A DNA stretch of 64,000 bases from assembly GCA_019321725.1 (NCBI GenBank), contig CM033110.1, forward strand, positions 6,193,278-6,257,277, in the 5' to 3' direction. How positions within the stretch are numbered: the stretch's first letter is position 1; each line of letters opens with the position of its first letter. This document shows positions 46,078-57,974 of the stretch, piece by piece. The notes beneath the pieces are model-generated. The model did not search any database. It saw only the letters and a program-made list of their open reading frames with translations, and was not told the origin of the DNA. This DNA comes from Paulownia fortunei (Eukaryota > Streptophyta > Magnoliopsida > Lamiales > Paulowniaceae). Made by a program: the position numbers and the translations under genes.

Positions 46078-48962
46078 TATAACACCCCCATTCCTACACA
46101 ACCATATATATTGTATAATTTGACATGATAGAACCTGTGTGCATGCATGGAATATTTATTTATTTATTTTTTTAACATTTTAAGAAAAGCTAAATCACTT
46201 CTTACATACACAACCCTGTTTAAAATAGAAGGATCAGTATTTATATAAAAACACAACACCTATAACGACCACAATATTTACATACTTATTTACAGTAAAG
46301 TTTTAAAAGAGAAATATAGTACCAATCTAAAAACATAATACACCAGACTCAAAATATAACAAGCCAACAAAATAGCCCAACAGGTCGTCATCCATGTACA
46401 CACTCCCTCAAACACCTGCAGGAGCTCCAACAGCCGACCAACCAGCCAAAGATGCTTCAAGTATCGTCGTACTCACCTACAATGCATAAACTATATGAGC
46501 TAACGCTCAACAAGTAAAGATTATGCATGTCAAAGAATAATCCACAATATCAAGTCATGCAACTCAAAATGCTATGCTCACAATGCAATTTTATGCATCA
46601 AAATATTTCTCTCAAAATCATTTCTTTCTTGGGCCCTGACCAACGCTACTATCCCATGCATCGGAAAAGAGCTCTGTACATCGCCATAATCCAATGACCA
46701 ATAATCATATAAGCATGAAAATCCATGCATACTCATACGCATGCAAATCCATGCACGTGAACCTGCAAATCCATGCATAAAACCATGCAAATCCATGCAT
46801 GCTTCGATGCACTAGTAGTGGTCAGCAAAACATTTTCCTTTCTCTGAATCATGCCGTGCAATGCAAGATTTATCACAATGCTCGTATATGATGCATGCAC
46901 GTGCTAATGACAATGCCCATGTATGTATGCTCAATGGAGAGCCCTCTACTATGCACATATGATTTATGATATCACATATAATTCACACATCTACTATGTC
47001 TATGCATTGTGGTTGCAAATGAATCTTTACTTACCTTTCACTTGGTTGGTGGCTTAGTCTAAATTTGTTTAGTATTCCTCTCCAACCTTATATGTAAAAT
47101 AGCCTGTAATATTACCCAACATCAAGCACCATTTCCAATTTGGTAAGTTGAAAGCACAAAATCTCATACTAGACCTTAAACACCAGGCTATAAGCTAACA
47201 ATCAAGCTTTCACAAACTAGAACCCAATATAGCCCCTCAAATACCTCAATTTCTCATCTTAAATGTATGAAAACATCATGTAATTGAAGTATTATAACTC
47301 TAATAGCATGTACCTAATTTTTAACACTCAATAGCAACATATCAAGGTTGAAACATGCTAAGTGATCAAATGTGGCAGATTCACATTTTCATATTTTCTT
47401 GCTGTCAAGTTTAGTTGCATGATAATTTTAACATCCCTAAGCATATCCAATCACTCCCAAATTTTTACCACACTTATATAACATGTATATAAATGTAACC
47501 ATATCATAGAATTGCTAAAAATCATGGATATAGCTTCCCAATTTCAGCTCTCTTCACGACATACTGAAACAGATTGTTTCCTACCGTGACAGTTTTGCAC
47601 ACTTCATGACATTAATGGTTTTGGCACCTTTAAGTATATTCAATCACTCCAACATTTTCACCATACTTAGATAACATATATAAGGAGACAAAAAGGTCAT
47701 ATTATTACCAAAAATAATGGATTTAGCTCCCTTAATTCAGTTTCCTTCACAGCACACCAAAACAGATTTTGCTATTTTGGCAGTTTGAGTGTTTCTCCAA
47801 TATCATTCTCTATTTCAATTTACAACTGATAAAAATTCATTCCAATACTCTTAAATCATATATGGTCATGTAAATGGTAATAATTATAGGTTTTATTCAA
47901 CATAACATACACTTTTGAAGCCTAAAACACAAGAAAACAGTAAGATGATAGTTTCTGCCACAAGTATTTCCTATTAAGTGTTTGTCATCAAAAACCCTTT
48001 CTTTGTGCACCAAAGTCTAACTAAAAACTTCCTAACACTTTTATAAGAGATATTGAAAGCTTAATAAACCATAAAACCATTCATAATAATCTGAAAACCA
48101 AAGGCAAAACCGTAGATAAGTGTTACCTATGCAGATTTTGAGGCTAACTTGATGGTAATCACTTCTTCTTTGCTTTTCTTGCTTTTATTTCAACTTGGAA
48201 TCAATTTGGATCACTTGGAGACATTAAGGTGTGTGTTTGGAAGATGAAAATGGCTGAAATGAGGGTCTGGTCGTTGCTTAAGGGTGAAGGGTTTGAGGTG
48301 TTAGCTTGAGATGTTAGCTTAAGCTTAATAAGAAAGCATGAGGTGGCAAGTAAATGGCAAATCTGATTTTCTCCCTTATCTTGCAGCCCTAATCTTGTGT
48401 GTCTCATCTATTTTTATTTGGTTGCAACCTATCTTAATCACCATTCATTCCCATAGGTAATTCCTATGTCCGTTCATACGATCTCCAAACCGATTCGCAT
48501 CCGATTCTTAAAGAATTATCTAGTTTGCATTTTTAAAATCATATGCACATAAGGGCCTTGTAATATGACACTTAAATCATATTATATCATGTCCAATATC
48601 CCAAGTATGCTAATTTACAAATATATACTTTTGAAATAACTTGATCAAATCAAATTAAACCGTATAAGGTTACTAGTAACACTTTTAGCACTTCCAAAAT
48701 TATAACCTATATATCCCATCTATATCTAATATTGATCCACCTCATTTTCTTCTTATTTCAATATAAAATCAACTACTTAGATTAAGAAATTCAATAACTA
48801 ATATCGTGCAAGAGCTTCAGAATTGAGTTTAATATTCAAGAATGTCGTATAAAATGAAATAAATTATGCAATGTCAATAGAAATGAAAATAGCATATAAA
48901 ATTAACATGTAAAGCATGAATCATATTTGGCCATGTGAGTAGTAAGAGGCTCGGGTATCACA
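46078..48962 (-). repeat. Solo LTR, chromovirus family B
   Basis: On the minus strand it starts TGTGATACCCGAGCC and ends GGGGGTGTTATA, where the terminal CA has decayed to TA. It matches 60814-63677 over its length and has no interior. A CATGCA-rich stretch lies at 46714-46802. Confidence 0.93.
46714..46802. repeat. CATGCA-rich tract in family B LTR
   Basis: About six CATGCA words occur in 89 bases, in a loose AAATCCATGCAT repeat. CATGCA is the core of the RY element bound by plant B3 factors such as ABI3, FUS3 and LEC2. Binding is not shown here. Confidence 0.6.
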
Positions 48963-49323
48963 ATCCCTGGCCAAGGTTGGATAGAAATTACATGAGAGGT
49001 TTTCTAATTATTCATAATTGAGTCAAGCTATAAGGAACAGATACATAGTTATTGAGTTATTGAGATTTTGACTAATAATTCATATCCTAGGCTCAATTAG
49101 GAGATTACTTGATGGAAGGACCGTACTTGCATGGTATTCATAATTGGAATAGATTCGCATTTCACCTAAGAGTATGAGTTATGATGCAGTGTTAGGGGCT
49201 TCCCATGACTTGTAGGTTCCTAAAATTACTGGGTTAATTTCGAGAGGATTAATTAATTAGATTAATTAATCATAATAAATAATTTTTTTAAACTAAGTCA
49301 CAACAGTTGTAGGCCCACAAACA

Positions 49324-49920
49324 ATATGGCTAAAAATGACTTGCTTGACATTTCAAAAAGAGGTAAGTTGAGGGTGATGATTGGTTGACTCGTGCTTGGT
49401 GTCTTCTTATGCAAAAAGCCATGTTTATGGGCTAGGGAGATGACAAAAATTGATGTTTTGGTGTTATAATCAAGTGCAATGTGATTTAGAATGATTTCAT
49501 GCAACCTAATCAATCAACCAATCAAATTGCACCATTTTGCATACTTTTAGTTCTTAGCCAAATGTAACATATTTCAAGCAAATATTTAGGCAAATAATCC
49601 CTTTAGAATGTAACAAGTATGGAGCAATACAAATAATTCATTTCATGGCCGTTCAACACATCAATCTTTCTTGACCGAGATACTAGACTTTTCACTGCGA
49701 AAGGGCACTTAAAGAATATATTAAATCATGAACCAAAAGTTTGATCTCATATTTCATGTACTAATGAATGTTAAAGCATAATTGGAGCATATAGTAATAA
49801 TTATTCATGTTCGTGCAATTATGCTATTTGTATGCCATAATCCGATAATGCATATTGATTAGATGCATATTCATACAAGATGCTTATTATTAGCTATGTA
49901 GGAGAGAATTGAGCATTACA
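49324..49920 (-). repeat. Inverted 5' fragment of family A LTR
   Basis: The minus strand starts TGTAATGCTCAATTCTC at 49920 and follows the first 597 bases of the family A LTR. Its start abuts mid-integrase sequence of a plus-strand family A element, so 49920/49921 is probably an insertion boundary. The other end joins the copia LTR by deletion. Confidence 0.85.
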
Positions 49921-51316
49921 TTGATGTTAGAAGGAGGCCTGACTTCTTTGTTACTAATGATGGAGTTATTCAATATAAAGGAAGACTGTGCATGCTATTT
50001 GACAAGGCCATGAAAGGAGATATTTTAGAATAAGCTCATTCTACTCCTTACTCGGTATACCCAGGTAGCACAAAAATATATAAAGACTTACAACTACACT
50101 ATTGGTTGCCTAAAATGAAGAGAGATAGAAAAATTTGTGGTTGAATATCTCACTTGTTAACAAGTTAAGATTGAACATCGAAGACCAACAGGGTTGTTGA
50201 AGCCTTTGTTGATTCCAGAGTGGAAATGGGAGCACATTACAATGGAATTTTTATTTGGATTACCTAGAACTCAAAAGGGTTATAATTCCATATGAGGGTG
50301 ATTGTTGATAGATTAACTAAATCAGCCTATTTTTTTCAGTAAAATCCACATATAATATAGACCAGTATGCTCAACAATATATTAAAGAGATAGTTATGTT
50401 ACATGGAGTGTCAGTTTCAATAGTGTCAGATAGAGATGCTAAGCTTACATTTATATTTTGAAAAAGCTTATATAATGCTATGGGAACGAAGCTTGCATTT
50501 AGTACAACATTTTATCCACAAGGTGATAGACAATCAGATAAGGTTATTTAGATATTAGAGGATATGTTAAGAGCTTGTGTGCTAGATTTTCAACGGAGTT
50601 GGGATGCGAAGCTTCCAATAGTGGAGTTTACTTATAACAAGAGTTACCAATCAACAATTGGAATGGTGCCTTATGAAGCATTGTATGGAAGGAAATGTAG
50701 ATCTCCAGTTCATTGGGATGAAGTTAGAGAACGAAGCCTACTTGGTCCGAAAATAGTTCAACATTATGCTAAGATAGTGGAGAAGATACGATAGAGAATG
50801 AAAATCACACAAAGTAGACAAAAATGTTATGCAAATAAATAGAGAAAATATCTAGAGTTTGTCGTTGGGGATCATATGTTCTTAAAAGTAGTTCTCATGA
50901 AAGGTGTCATGAAAGATTTGGAAAGAAAGAAAAACTCAACCTAAGGTATGTTGGCCCATTCGAGATTCTTGAAAGAATTGGTGATAAAGCTTATAGAGTG
51001 GCCTTACCCCCATCATTATCTAGTGTTCACAATGTTTTTCATGTGTCTATGTTGAGGAAGTACATTTCAAACCCCTCTCATGTGTTGAGTTATGAACCGT
51101 TGGAATTGACTTTTGATTTAGCTTGCGAAGAAAAACCAGTGCAAATTCTGGATTGGAAGGAAAAAGAAGTGAGAACAAAAAAGATTCGACTTGTTAAAGT
51201 ATTATAGAGGAATCATTTTCTAGAAGAGGCCACGTGGGAAAAAGAAGAAGAAATACATAGCAAGTATTCAAAATTATTTGGTACCTTAAATGAAATTTTT
51301 ATAAGGAATGAAAGAT
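49921..51316 (+). pseudogene. Integrase and chromodomain-type end, plus-strand family A
   Basis: It begins inside the integrase N-terminal region with VRRRPDFFVTNDGVIQYKG, followed by ATPY-type zinc-binding wording ([18 protein letters not shown]) and a broken core ([16 protein letters not shown]). A 77-codon open stretch at 50564-50794 covers FQRSWDAKLPIVEFTYN and YEALYGRKCRSPVHWDEV. The stretch 50998-51207 shows [20 protein letters not shown] and the lead-in to the chromodomain, which ends with WEKEEEIHSKYSKLF. A purine-rich AAGGAATGAAAGAT lies before the LTR at 51317. It closely parallels 33667-35081 and is broken by many stops. Confidence 0.87.
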
Positions 51317-53612
51317 TGTAATTCCTAATTATCTCTTACATAGTCAATAATAAGTGTATTGCATGAATATATATCTAATCAATACGCATTATCGGATTAT
51401 GGCATACAAATAGCATGATTGCACGAACATGAATAATTGTTAATATATGCTCCAATTATGCTTTAATATGCATTAGTACATGAAATATGAGATCAAACTT
51501 TTGTTTCTTGATTTAACATATTCCTTAAGTGCCTTTTTGCAGTGAAAAGCTCGGTATCTTAGTGAAGAAAGATTGATGTATTGAATGGCCATGAAATAAA
51601 TTATTTGTCTTCTCCATACTTGTTACATGCTACAGTGATTATTTTCCTAAATATTCGCTAGAAATATGTTACATTTGCTAAGAACTAAAAGTAGTAAAAT
51701 GGTGCAATTTGGTTGGCAAGTTGACTAGGTTGCATGAAACCATTCTAGATCGTATTACACTTGATTATAACACCAAAGCATCAATTTTTGTCATCTTTCT
51801 AGCCCATAAACGTGGGTCTTTGCATGAGAAGACATCACGCATGAGTCAACTAATCATCACCTTCCACTTACCTCTCTTTGAAATGTCAAAGAAATCATTT
51901 TTATCCATATTTTATTGTGGAAGCTCCACAACAACGACTAGCACTTCTTCCCAAATTTCTACACTCTCATACTCACAAAAATTGAATTTAATCCATAGGA
52001 ATCCATAGATCACAAACTAGAATAAGTTTTCACTCTTTTAAGTTTGAAAACTTTTGATTTTGAAGCTTAATTCCAATTTAATCAAGCTATATTCTTTTTC
52101 AATGCTTCTTACGATGAATTTGTAGTATCTTGGATGGTTACATGTTTTAGTATATTTTTGTATGAATAAAAACTCAAGTGGGATATACTTGAAGCCCAAA
52201 CCAAGTTAGTTAAGCAAGTTTCTAGCAAAATTGATAGTCTTCTAAAATATGTTTAATTTACTTGTTTCTATTAATCTTGTAATGCTTATATTATATTTCG
52301 AAGTGCCTATTAATGATTGTGAACAATAACAATTAGTTTCCTTAATTGATTATTAGAATCAATTTAAGTTAGAATTGAGTTTGTGCCATGCTAACTTGGA
52401 TATTTTGGATTGTGCTCAAGGTTTGGGGGTTGCCCTAATATTTTATGTTTGAATTATTAATGATTTAGTGGTTGTCCTAATGTTTAATATTTTGAATTAG
52501 TAGTAAATATGGAGTATGCATTGTTTATAAAAGATTAAAAAGTGTATATGATTTTAATTAGAATAGATTATGTGATTTATTAAAAGAATATTGAAAGGTA
52601 CATGATTTGATTATGTTAGGCCTTTAGCACATCATGCATTCCAAATAGACTTACCTTTTCACTTAGCACAAAGCAGACTTGAGGTAAGTTGAAACTTTCA
52701 TTTGTTCTATCATAAGAATCATATAATATTGTTCATGTTTTTATATTATTGTCATTATGTGTCAAATAATGTAATGTTTGATGCATTCATGGTTCATGAA
52801 GCATGATACTATTAGGAATATAATGATATTTTTGAAAATGAAGTATGGTACTTGATTGATAGTCGGGTAGGCAAGGGATGCGGAAGAGACCGCCGGACCC
52901 AACAAATGGTGGCAAATACTTGAGGTTGAAAAACTGGTATAGAAAAGCCACAGTGAATGAGTTAGAATATGGCTAATACCTGAGGTTGAAAGACCAAGTA
53001 TAGAAACCCTATATTATTTCTCTTATTGGTCAATCATTATGAACAGGTTCTGAAAATTATGGTTTATTACTATTAGTTAGGTACCACACTTCAAGGGTCC
53101 GAAAGAATGATTTATGAAATAAAGTTATTGAATTGAATAATGCATTTAATCATTTATGAGATTTGCATGTACTATAATTGTTATTACATCGGTTTCACCT
53201 TACTGAGCCTTTAGCTCATTAGATTCATGTGATGGTGAAAATGTATAGATTTAGAAGTTGATTGAGTCTCCAGAACAGCCGGACATAGATTTGTTCATAC
53301 CATGCTTCGAGCTATTTTTATAGCCTATTTTGAAAACTTTGTTTTTGTTTTTATATAAGCCGCTGTTATGGTTTTGTAAACAGATGTTGTAAACTATAGA
53401 CGGGATAATAACATCATGTACTTAGTTTGATTTATGTAAATGGTGTGTTTAAAATAAAATGAAACAACAAATGAATTCAAGTTCTTTTCTCTTATAGTAA
53501 AAAATGGGAACTTTTATTAAAACCATAACTCTAGTACTAATAAAAAGTTAATATTTCTTGACTTACTGTATCAGATTGTTTAGGTTCTGCAGTTAGGTTA
53601 AAGGGTGTATCA
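51317..53612 (+). repeat. 3' LTR, plus-strand family A
   Basis: It starts TGTAATTCC and ends GGGTGTATCA, a decayed GTGTTACA. It is 2296 bases long and matches 1-2282 and the complement of 31407-33666. Its right end abuts the RT of Athila-like element 2 at the position of WRVYMDY. Confidence 0.88.
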
Positions 53613-54440
53613 TAAATAGTCCATATACACTCTCCATCCCATGACTTTCCTAGTAGGTGTCAATTCATTATGCACATTTTGAATGACAATCATACCTCCC
53701 TTCTTAGGTATACTTTATACTGGACTCACCCACGTACTATTGGAGATAGGATAGATAATACCTACAACAAGTATCTTGATAGTTTCAGCTTTCACCACCT
53801 CTTGCATTATTAGATTCAACCTCCTTTGTGGTTGTACCAAGGGCTTATAGCTCTCCTCCATTAAGATTTTGTGCATGCAAATGAAGAGGCAAATTCCCTT
53901 TATGTCAGGTATCTTCCATCCAAAGGCTTTCTTATGTTCCCAAAGGACCTTTAGGAGATTCTCCTCCATCTCACCTATCAAGAAAGAAGAAATGATTATT
54001 GGTAAAGAATTTACATCATGAAGAGAAGCATACTTCAAATGAGAGGGAAGGGGTTTAAGTTCAAGGATAGGAGGCTTATCAATAGATGGCTTTCGTTGTG
54101 TGGTAGGGTCTCTCTCCAATACTCCAAACTGTGGTTGAGCACTCCTTTTGTAAGGAGGGTTGGCCTTCAAACTTGCCATAACCCTCATATCCTCATTTTC
54201 CTCCTCGTCTTCTTTAGCAAGAACCAAACATGCCTCTAACTCATCTTTGAACCTATTCTCATGCAAGAATTCAAGTGCCAAAGAGTCAAGTGCGTTAATT
54301 TTATAACAACTATGTTCATCATCCAGATGTTTTATAGCCTTGAAAACATTAAAAATCACTTGGTCATCTTCTACTCTTAGTGTTAATCTTTCTAATTGAA
54401 CATCAATTAATGCCTTACCCGTATCAAGGAAAGGTCTATC
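53613..54440 (-). pseudogene. Linker and RT start, Athila-like element 2
   Basis: An open frame of 214 codons (54359-53715) reads SCYKINALDSLALEFLHEN, then PSIDKPPILELKPLPSHLKY, then FGWKIPDIKGI, QRRLNLIMQEVVKAE and IIYPISNSTWVSPV, the linker leading into RT fingers in this clade. Beyond 53715 a register change gives VPKKGGMIVV and then WRVYMD at 53613, the start of the CIDYRKLN motif. The family A LTR cuts it there. No catalytic residues are present. Confidence 0.87.
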
Positions 54441-54780
54441 TAGATAAGAAGCATGTCCACATCCTCTTCAGAATATGAATTTGTCTACCTTAACAGCACA
54501 TCCTCAATGATGCCTCTAGAATACTTGATGGACTTGTCAGTAATTTGCAGAGATACCGTTGTAGGCTTTAGCTCCCCAAGTCTAAGTTTTCTAAAAATAG
54601 TCATAGGCATAAGATTAATGCTAGCACCAAAATCACATGAAAATTTAGAGAATGAAATTGGACCAATACTATAAGGGATAAATAAACTCACGAGTCCTTA
54701 AGCTTAGAAGGAAGTTTATTTTGTACAATCACCGAGCACACCTTAGTCAAGTTCACCATCTCATGCTCCTTTAACTTCAT
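54441..54780 (-). pseudogene. Aspartic protease, Athila-like element 2
   Basis: At 54691-54485 the frame reads FSKFSCDFGASINLMPMTIF then LRLGELKPTTVSLQITDKS, the retropepsin region with DFGAS at the active site in place of DLGAS. It is followed out of frame by a decayed DVLLR and NSYSEEDVDM-type wording near 54470. Same domain as 4384-4656 and 29040-29534. Confidence 0.83.
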
Positions 54781-56431
54781 TTTATTTGACAAAATTTCTT
54801 TCAAGAATTTAGCATAACTAGGCATTTGAAGTAAGGTATCGACAATGAAATGTTAATATGAGACTTTTTGAAAACTTCAAAAAATCTAGCAAATTGCATA
54901 TCAAAATTGTGTTTCTTTAATGCTAAAGAAAAAAGGGGAGGGATACTTATTGGTTTAAGTAGAATGATTGGAGTGGAGGAAGTGCTAGGCTCGGATGCTG
55001 ATATGTGCTTTTTATCCTTCTCTTATTGAGACTCCACTTTCATACCCTTTGTGTTTGACTCCTCTTCTTGAGATTCTATATCTCTGACTTTCATGTCCTC
55101 TTCTTTCCCACTTCTCAATGTAATGGCTTTGACATGCTCCTTAGGATTTTTCTCCGTATCACTTGGAAAAGCACCTTGCACTCGCCCAAAGATCATACTT
55201 GCTAATTGAAACACTTAAGTTTCCAAGTTTCAAATTAATGCCTCTTGATTGTGAAATCTAGTTTCAGTGGTTGCTTTGAATTTTCTCACTATCTCCTCTA
55301 AACTTGGCTTTTTATCTTGAGGTGGGTATTTAGGTGGTGGAGGCCTTGCCATGCCTTGATATCCTTTAAATGTGGCTTGATTACCTTGATTTCCCCATGA
55401 AAAATTGGGGTTATTCCTCAATCCAAGATTGAATGTATTAAGGAATAGATTTTTTTCTTGCCTACTGAAATTCCCAACATAATTAGCTTGCTCGGATGAG
55501 GATGAAAATAAGTTCCCAACTTGGCACTTGATGCTATAATTTCCACCTTCATATAACTCACATGTGATGGTTTATACTTTCATCACTGAAGCACTCATGT
55601 TGTCTATCTTCTTGTTCAATATTTTGATTTAAGTCGAAAGGGTAGAGTATGTGTTGATGATGTGAACTCCCACTGCTTTCTTTCCCAAACTCCTATCCGT
55701 TTGCCACTGGTAACTATTTGATGTCATTTTCTCTAACAACTCGTATGCTTCCTTCAGGGTTTTCATCATGATTGTGCCTCCGGCCACTGCATCTATCATG
55801 GAATGGTTGACGCATAAAAAACTATTGTAAAACATTTGCACTTGCAACCATGTGGGCAAACCATGGTGTGGGCACCTCTTCAACAAATCTTTGAAACTCT
55901 ACCATCCTTTATATAAGGATTCTAAATCGAATTATGCAAATTTGGTTATATCATTCCTTTTTTTTAGAGTTGTGGAAGGTGGAAAGTACTCGACAAGGAA
56001 TGCTTGTACCATGGCCTCCCATGTAGTAATTAATATTGAGCCAACTCTTAGCTTTGTCCCTCAAGGAAATAGAAATAATCTCAATCTAATCGTATCATTA
56101 GTCACTCTATTATGCTTATCACATATCTCTAGGAAGTTGGCAATGCAAGAATTGTGGTCATCACTAGGCAAACCATCATATTGCACCAAAGTTTGAATCA
56201 TTTGAATAATCGAGACTTGATTTCAAAGGTGTTCACTTGAATTGTCAGCCTCCTAATACTAGAATTAGTCCCATTGACCAAAGATTTGGCAATGTCTAAT
56301 AATGATCTATTCTCCACATCTTGCTCGTTGTTGGCTATCCTTTCTTTTCTTGCTTTTTCCAATAAAATATGAAGAGTTCTTTGAATTTTAGGATCATGTG
56401 GCACAAGATCCCGAGTGGATGACCGGATCAT
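54781..56431 (-). pseudogene. Gag, Athila-like element 2
   Basis: A possible start at 56431 (MIRSSTRDLVPHDPKIQRTL) leads to broken frames that give SILITTWEAMVQAFLVEYFP, LESLYKGW and FKDLLKRCPHHGLPTWLQVQ, the retrotransposon gag domain. After that come GTIMMKTLKEAYELLEKM and SEQANYVGNF near 55490. RNNPNFSWGNQGNQATFKGY and DKKPSLEEIVRKF follow, then the gag end PSDTEKNPKEHVKAITLRSG at 55214-55023. At least five breaks occur. This is the most complete Athila-type gag in the window. Confidence 0.85.
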
Positions 56432-57974
56432 ATACCATCACCTACAATGCAAAACAAGAACTCTCAAAGTAACTTCAATAAAAAAAATAAAAGATATAAA
56501 GTTAAAAAGTAAAATGATTAAACTACAATTAGATAAATTAACTTCAATATTGCAAAGACATACTCCTCGACAACTATAGTAAGACCTAGATATGTGCTTC
56601 TTGTGAAAACACAACTATACCATAAGTGTACGGTGTCAAGTTTAAGTATAGTGGAATGAGATGGGTTGTCATGTGCTAAGGAAGTATGCGTGCAACTGCT
56701 GAATCTAGACTATCCAACTATATTTAACTGAATCGAAGAGTTGATTTGTTGGTTAAATAAAAACTTAAACATATATGAGCAAAAAACAGTAAACAATTAC
56801 TACCAAGAAAGCATGGGATTAAAATCAAGGGTAAACGGGTCAAGGACAAGGATCACCATTCTATGTCATTATGAATCTCACATGCATGTGGTTAGGATCA
56901 TGTTTAGTTGTGTGACAGGGGGAATTTTGATAGTATATGATATTCCTTCCCAAGACGTATCAAATCTATCACTAGAAAGTAATTGGTTATATCCCTATAA
57001 CAGATTTAACTAGCTAATGATGCATTTAGCTTTATGACTTCCTCTAGTTTTTGACATTCATGTCTATGACTACTGCGTGTGCTAAATCCTAGATTCTTAT
57101 AGCGACCTAGTCCATGGTATACACTGCACAAGCACGTGTTGTAATACTACCTTTCGATCTCAATCACAACAACAAAGATCATCTTAAAATTGGTCAAACT
57201 TCAAGAATCATTAAAAACATAGTGCATGCTCATCACAAATTCAATCATCATCCATATCACAACATGATATCAATTCATAACTCTTTAAAAATGACTTTCC
57301 AAGACTTTACTAAAGAAAATTTAGCTCATGTTGAAATCAAGCAAGCACCAAGTGTTTCTAGCATCATGATTCTTACAAATTTCTCAAAACTAAACAAAAT
57401 AAAGAAGAAATTGAAAAAGAAAGTTATAACCTTAAAAGAATCTTCACTTCTTGTTCAAAATCTTTAATGCCAATAAATTTCCTCCTTTTGTTGGTTTTAA
57501 TTCCAAGCTCTTTTCTAAACAGGTATGTGAATTGATGTAGCGTGTGTGTGTGTGTGAAAAAATGTAGAAATATGTGTTTAGATAGAGAGAAAAAATGTGT
57601 GAAAATTTAGGTGGAGTGTGTGTGGGTAATGAATTATGTGATGTAAAGTATGATGTGTGTATTCTATATATGTGTGAATTATATGTGTGTATAGTGTATA
57701 TATTAATTCTATCACATAGATAATGACGTGTAGGTGTATCTAGTGTGTATATATCATAAAAAATACCAAAATTAACCTTTGGTTGCCAGTTATCGCAAGA
57801 ATAAGGCTAAGAAATCTTTTCTATCTAGTAGTTGGTGCCACGACGCAAGTCCTCATCCAGGATAGGTGCTGCAGCGCTCTGCATGGTGCTGAGGCCCATA
57901 AGCCTCCATTTCACGATGCTGCGGTGCGCTTTTACTCACTGTAGTACGAGTTTCCTCCTATGGGTGCCACAGTG
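56432..57974 (-). other. Probable leader and degraded LTR of Athila-like element 2
   Basis: No protein is recognised. Near 56567-56584 the minus strand reads TATAGTTGTCGAGGAG, a poor match to the tRNA-Asp primer site, in the right place upstream of gag. AAGTGTACGGTGTCAAG near 56627 resembles a phrase common in OTA LTRs. A GC-rich stretch with GGTGCTGCAG-like words lies at 57830-57970, comparable to the CTAGGCACTGCC cluster in the tandem element's LTRs. The call rests on position and weak motifs. Confidence 0.4.

Larger units (their letters stand above)
45452..49323 (+). repeat. LTR of copia element 2, split by solo LTR and truncated
   Basis: It starts TGTTAAAGTAGTG like the LTR at 23533. It is interrupted at 46078-48962 by a solo LTR and resumes at 48963-49323. 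It breaks off at a point equivalent to about 24495 in the other copy, so the AATTAATTAA-rich half is missing. It joins an inverted family A LTR fragment. Confidence 0.85.
53613..56590 (-). mobile_element. Athila-like Ty3/gypsy element 2, 3' part lost
   Basis: From right to left: gag, protease, linker and the very start of RT, ending abruptly at the family A LTR. RT catalytic region, RNase H, integrase and 3' LTR are absent. Wording is close to Athila-like element 1 but gag is better kept. A probable leader and LTR remnant lie to its right. Confidence 0.85.

Noticed and set aside
56741..57467. Two plus-strand frames of 90 and 117 codons between Athila-like element 2 and family B
   Set aside because: Neither resembles a known protein. 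They lie in a probable decayed LTR, and the second is Lys/Asn/His-rich as expected from AT-rich DNA.
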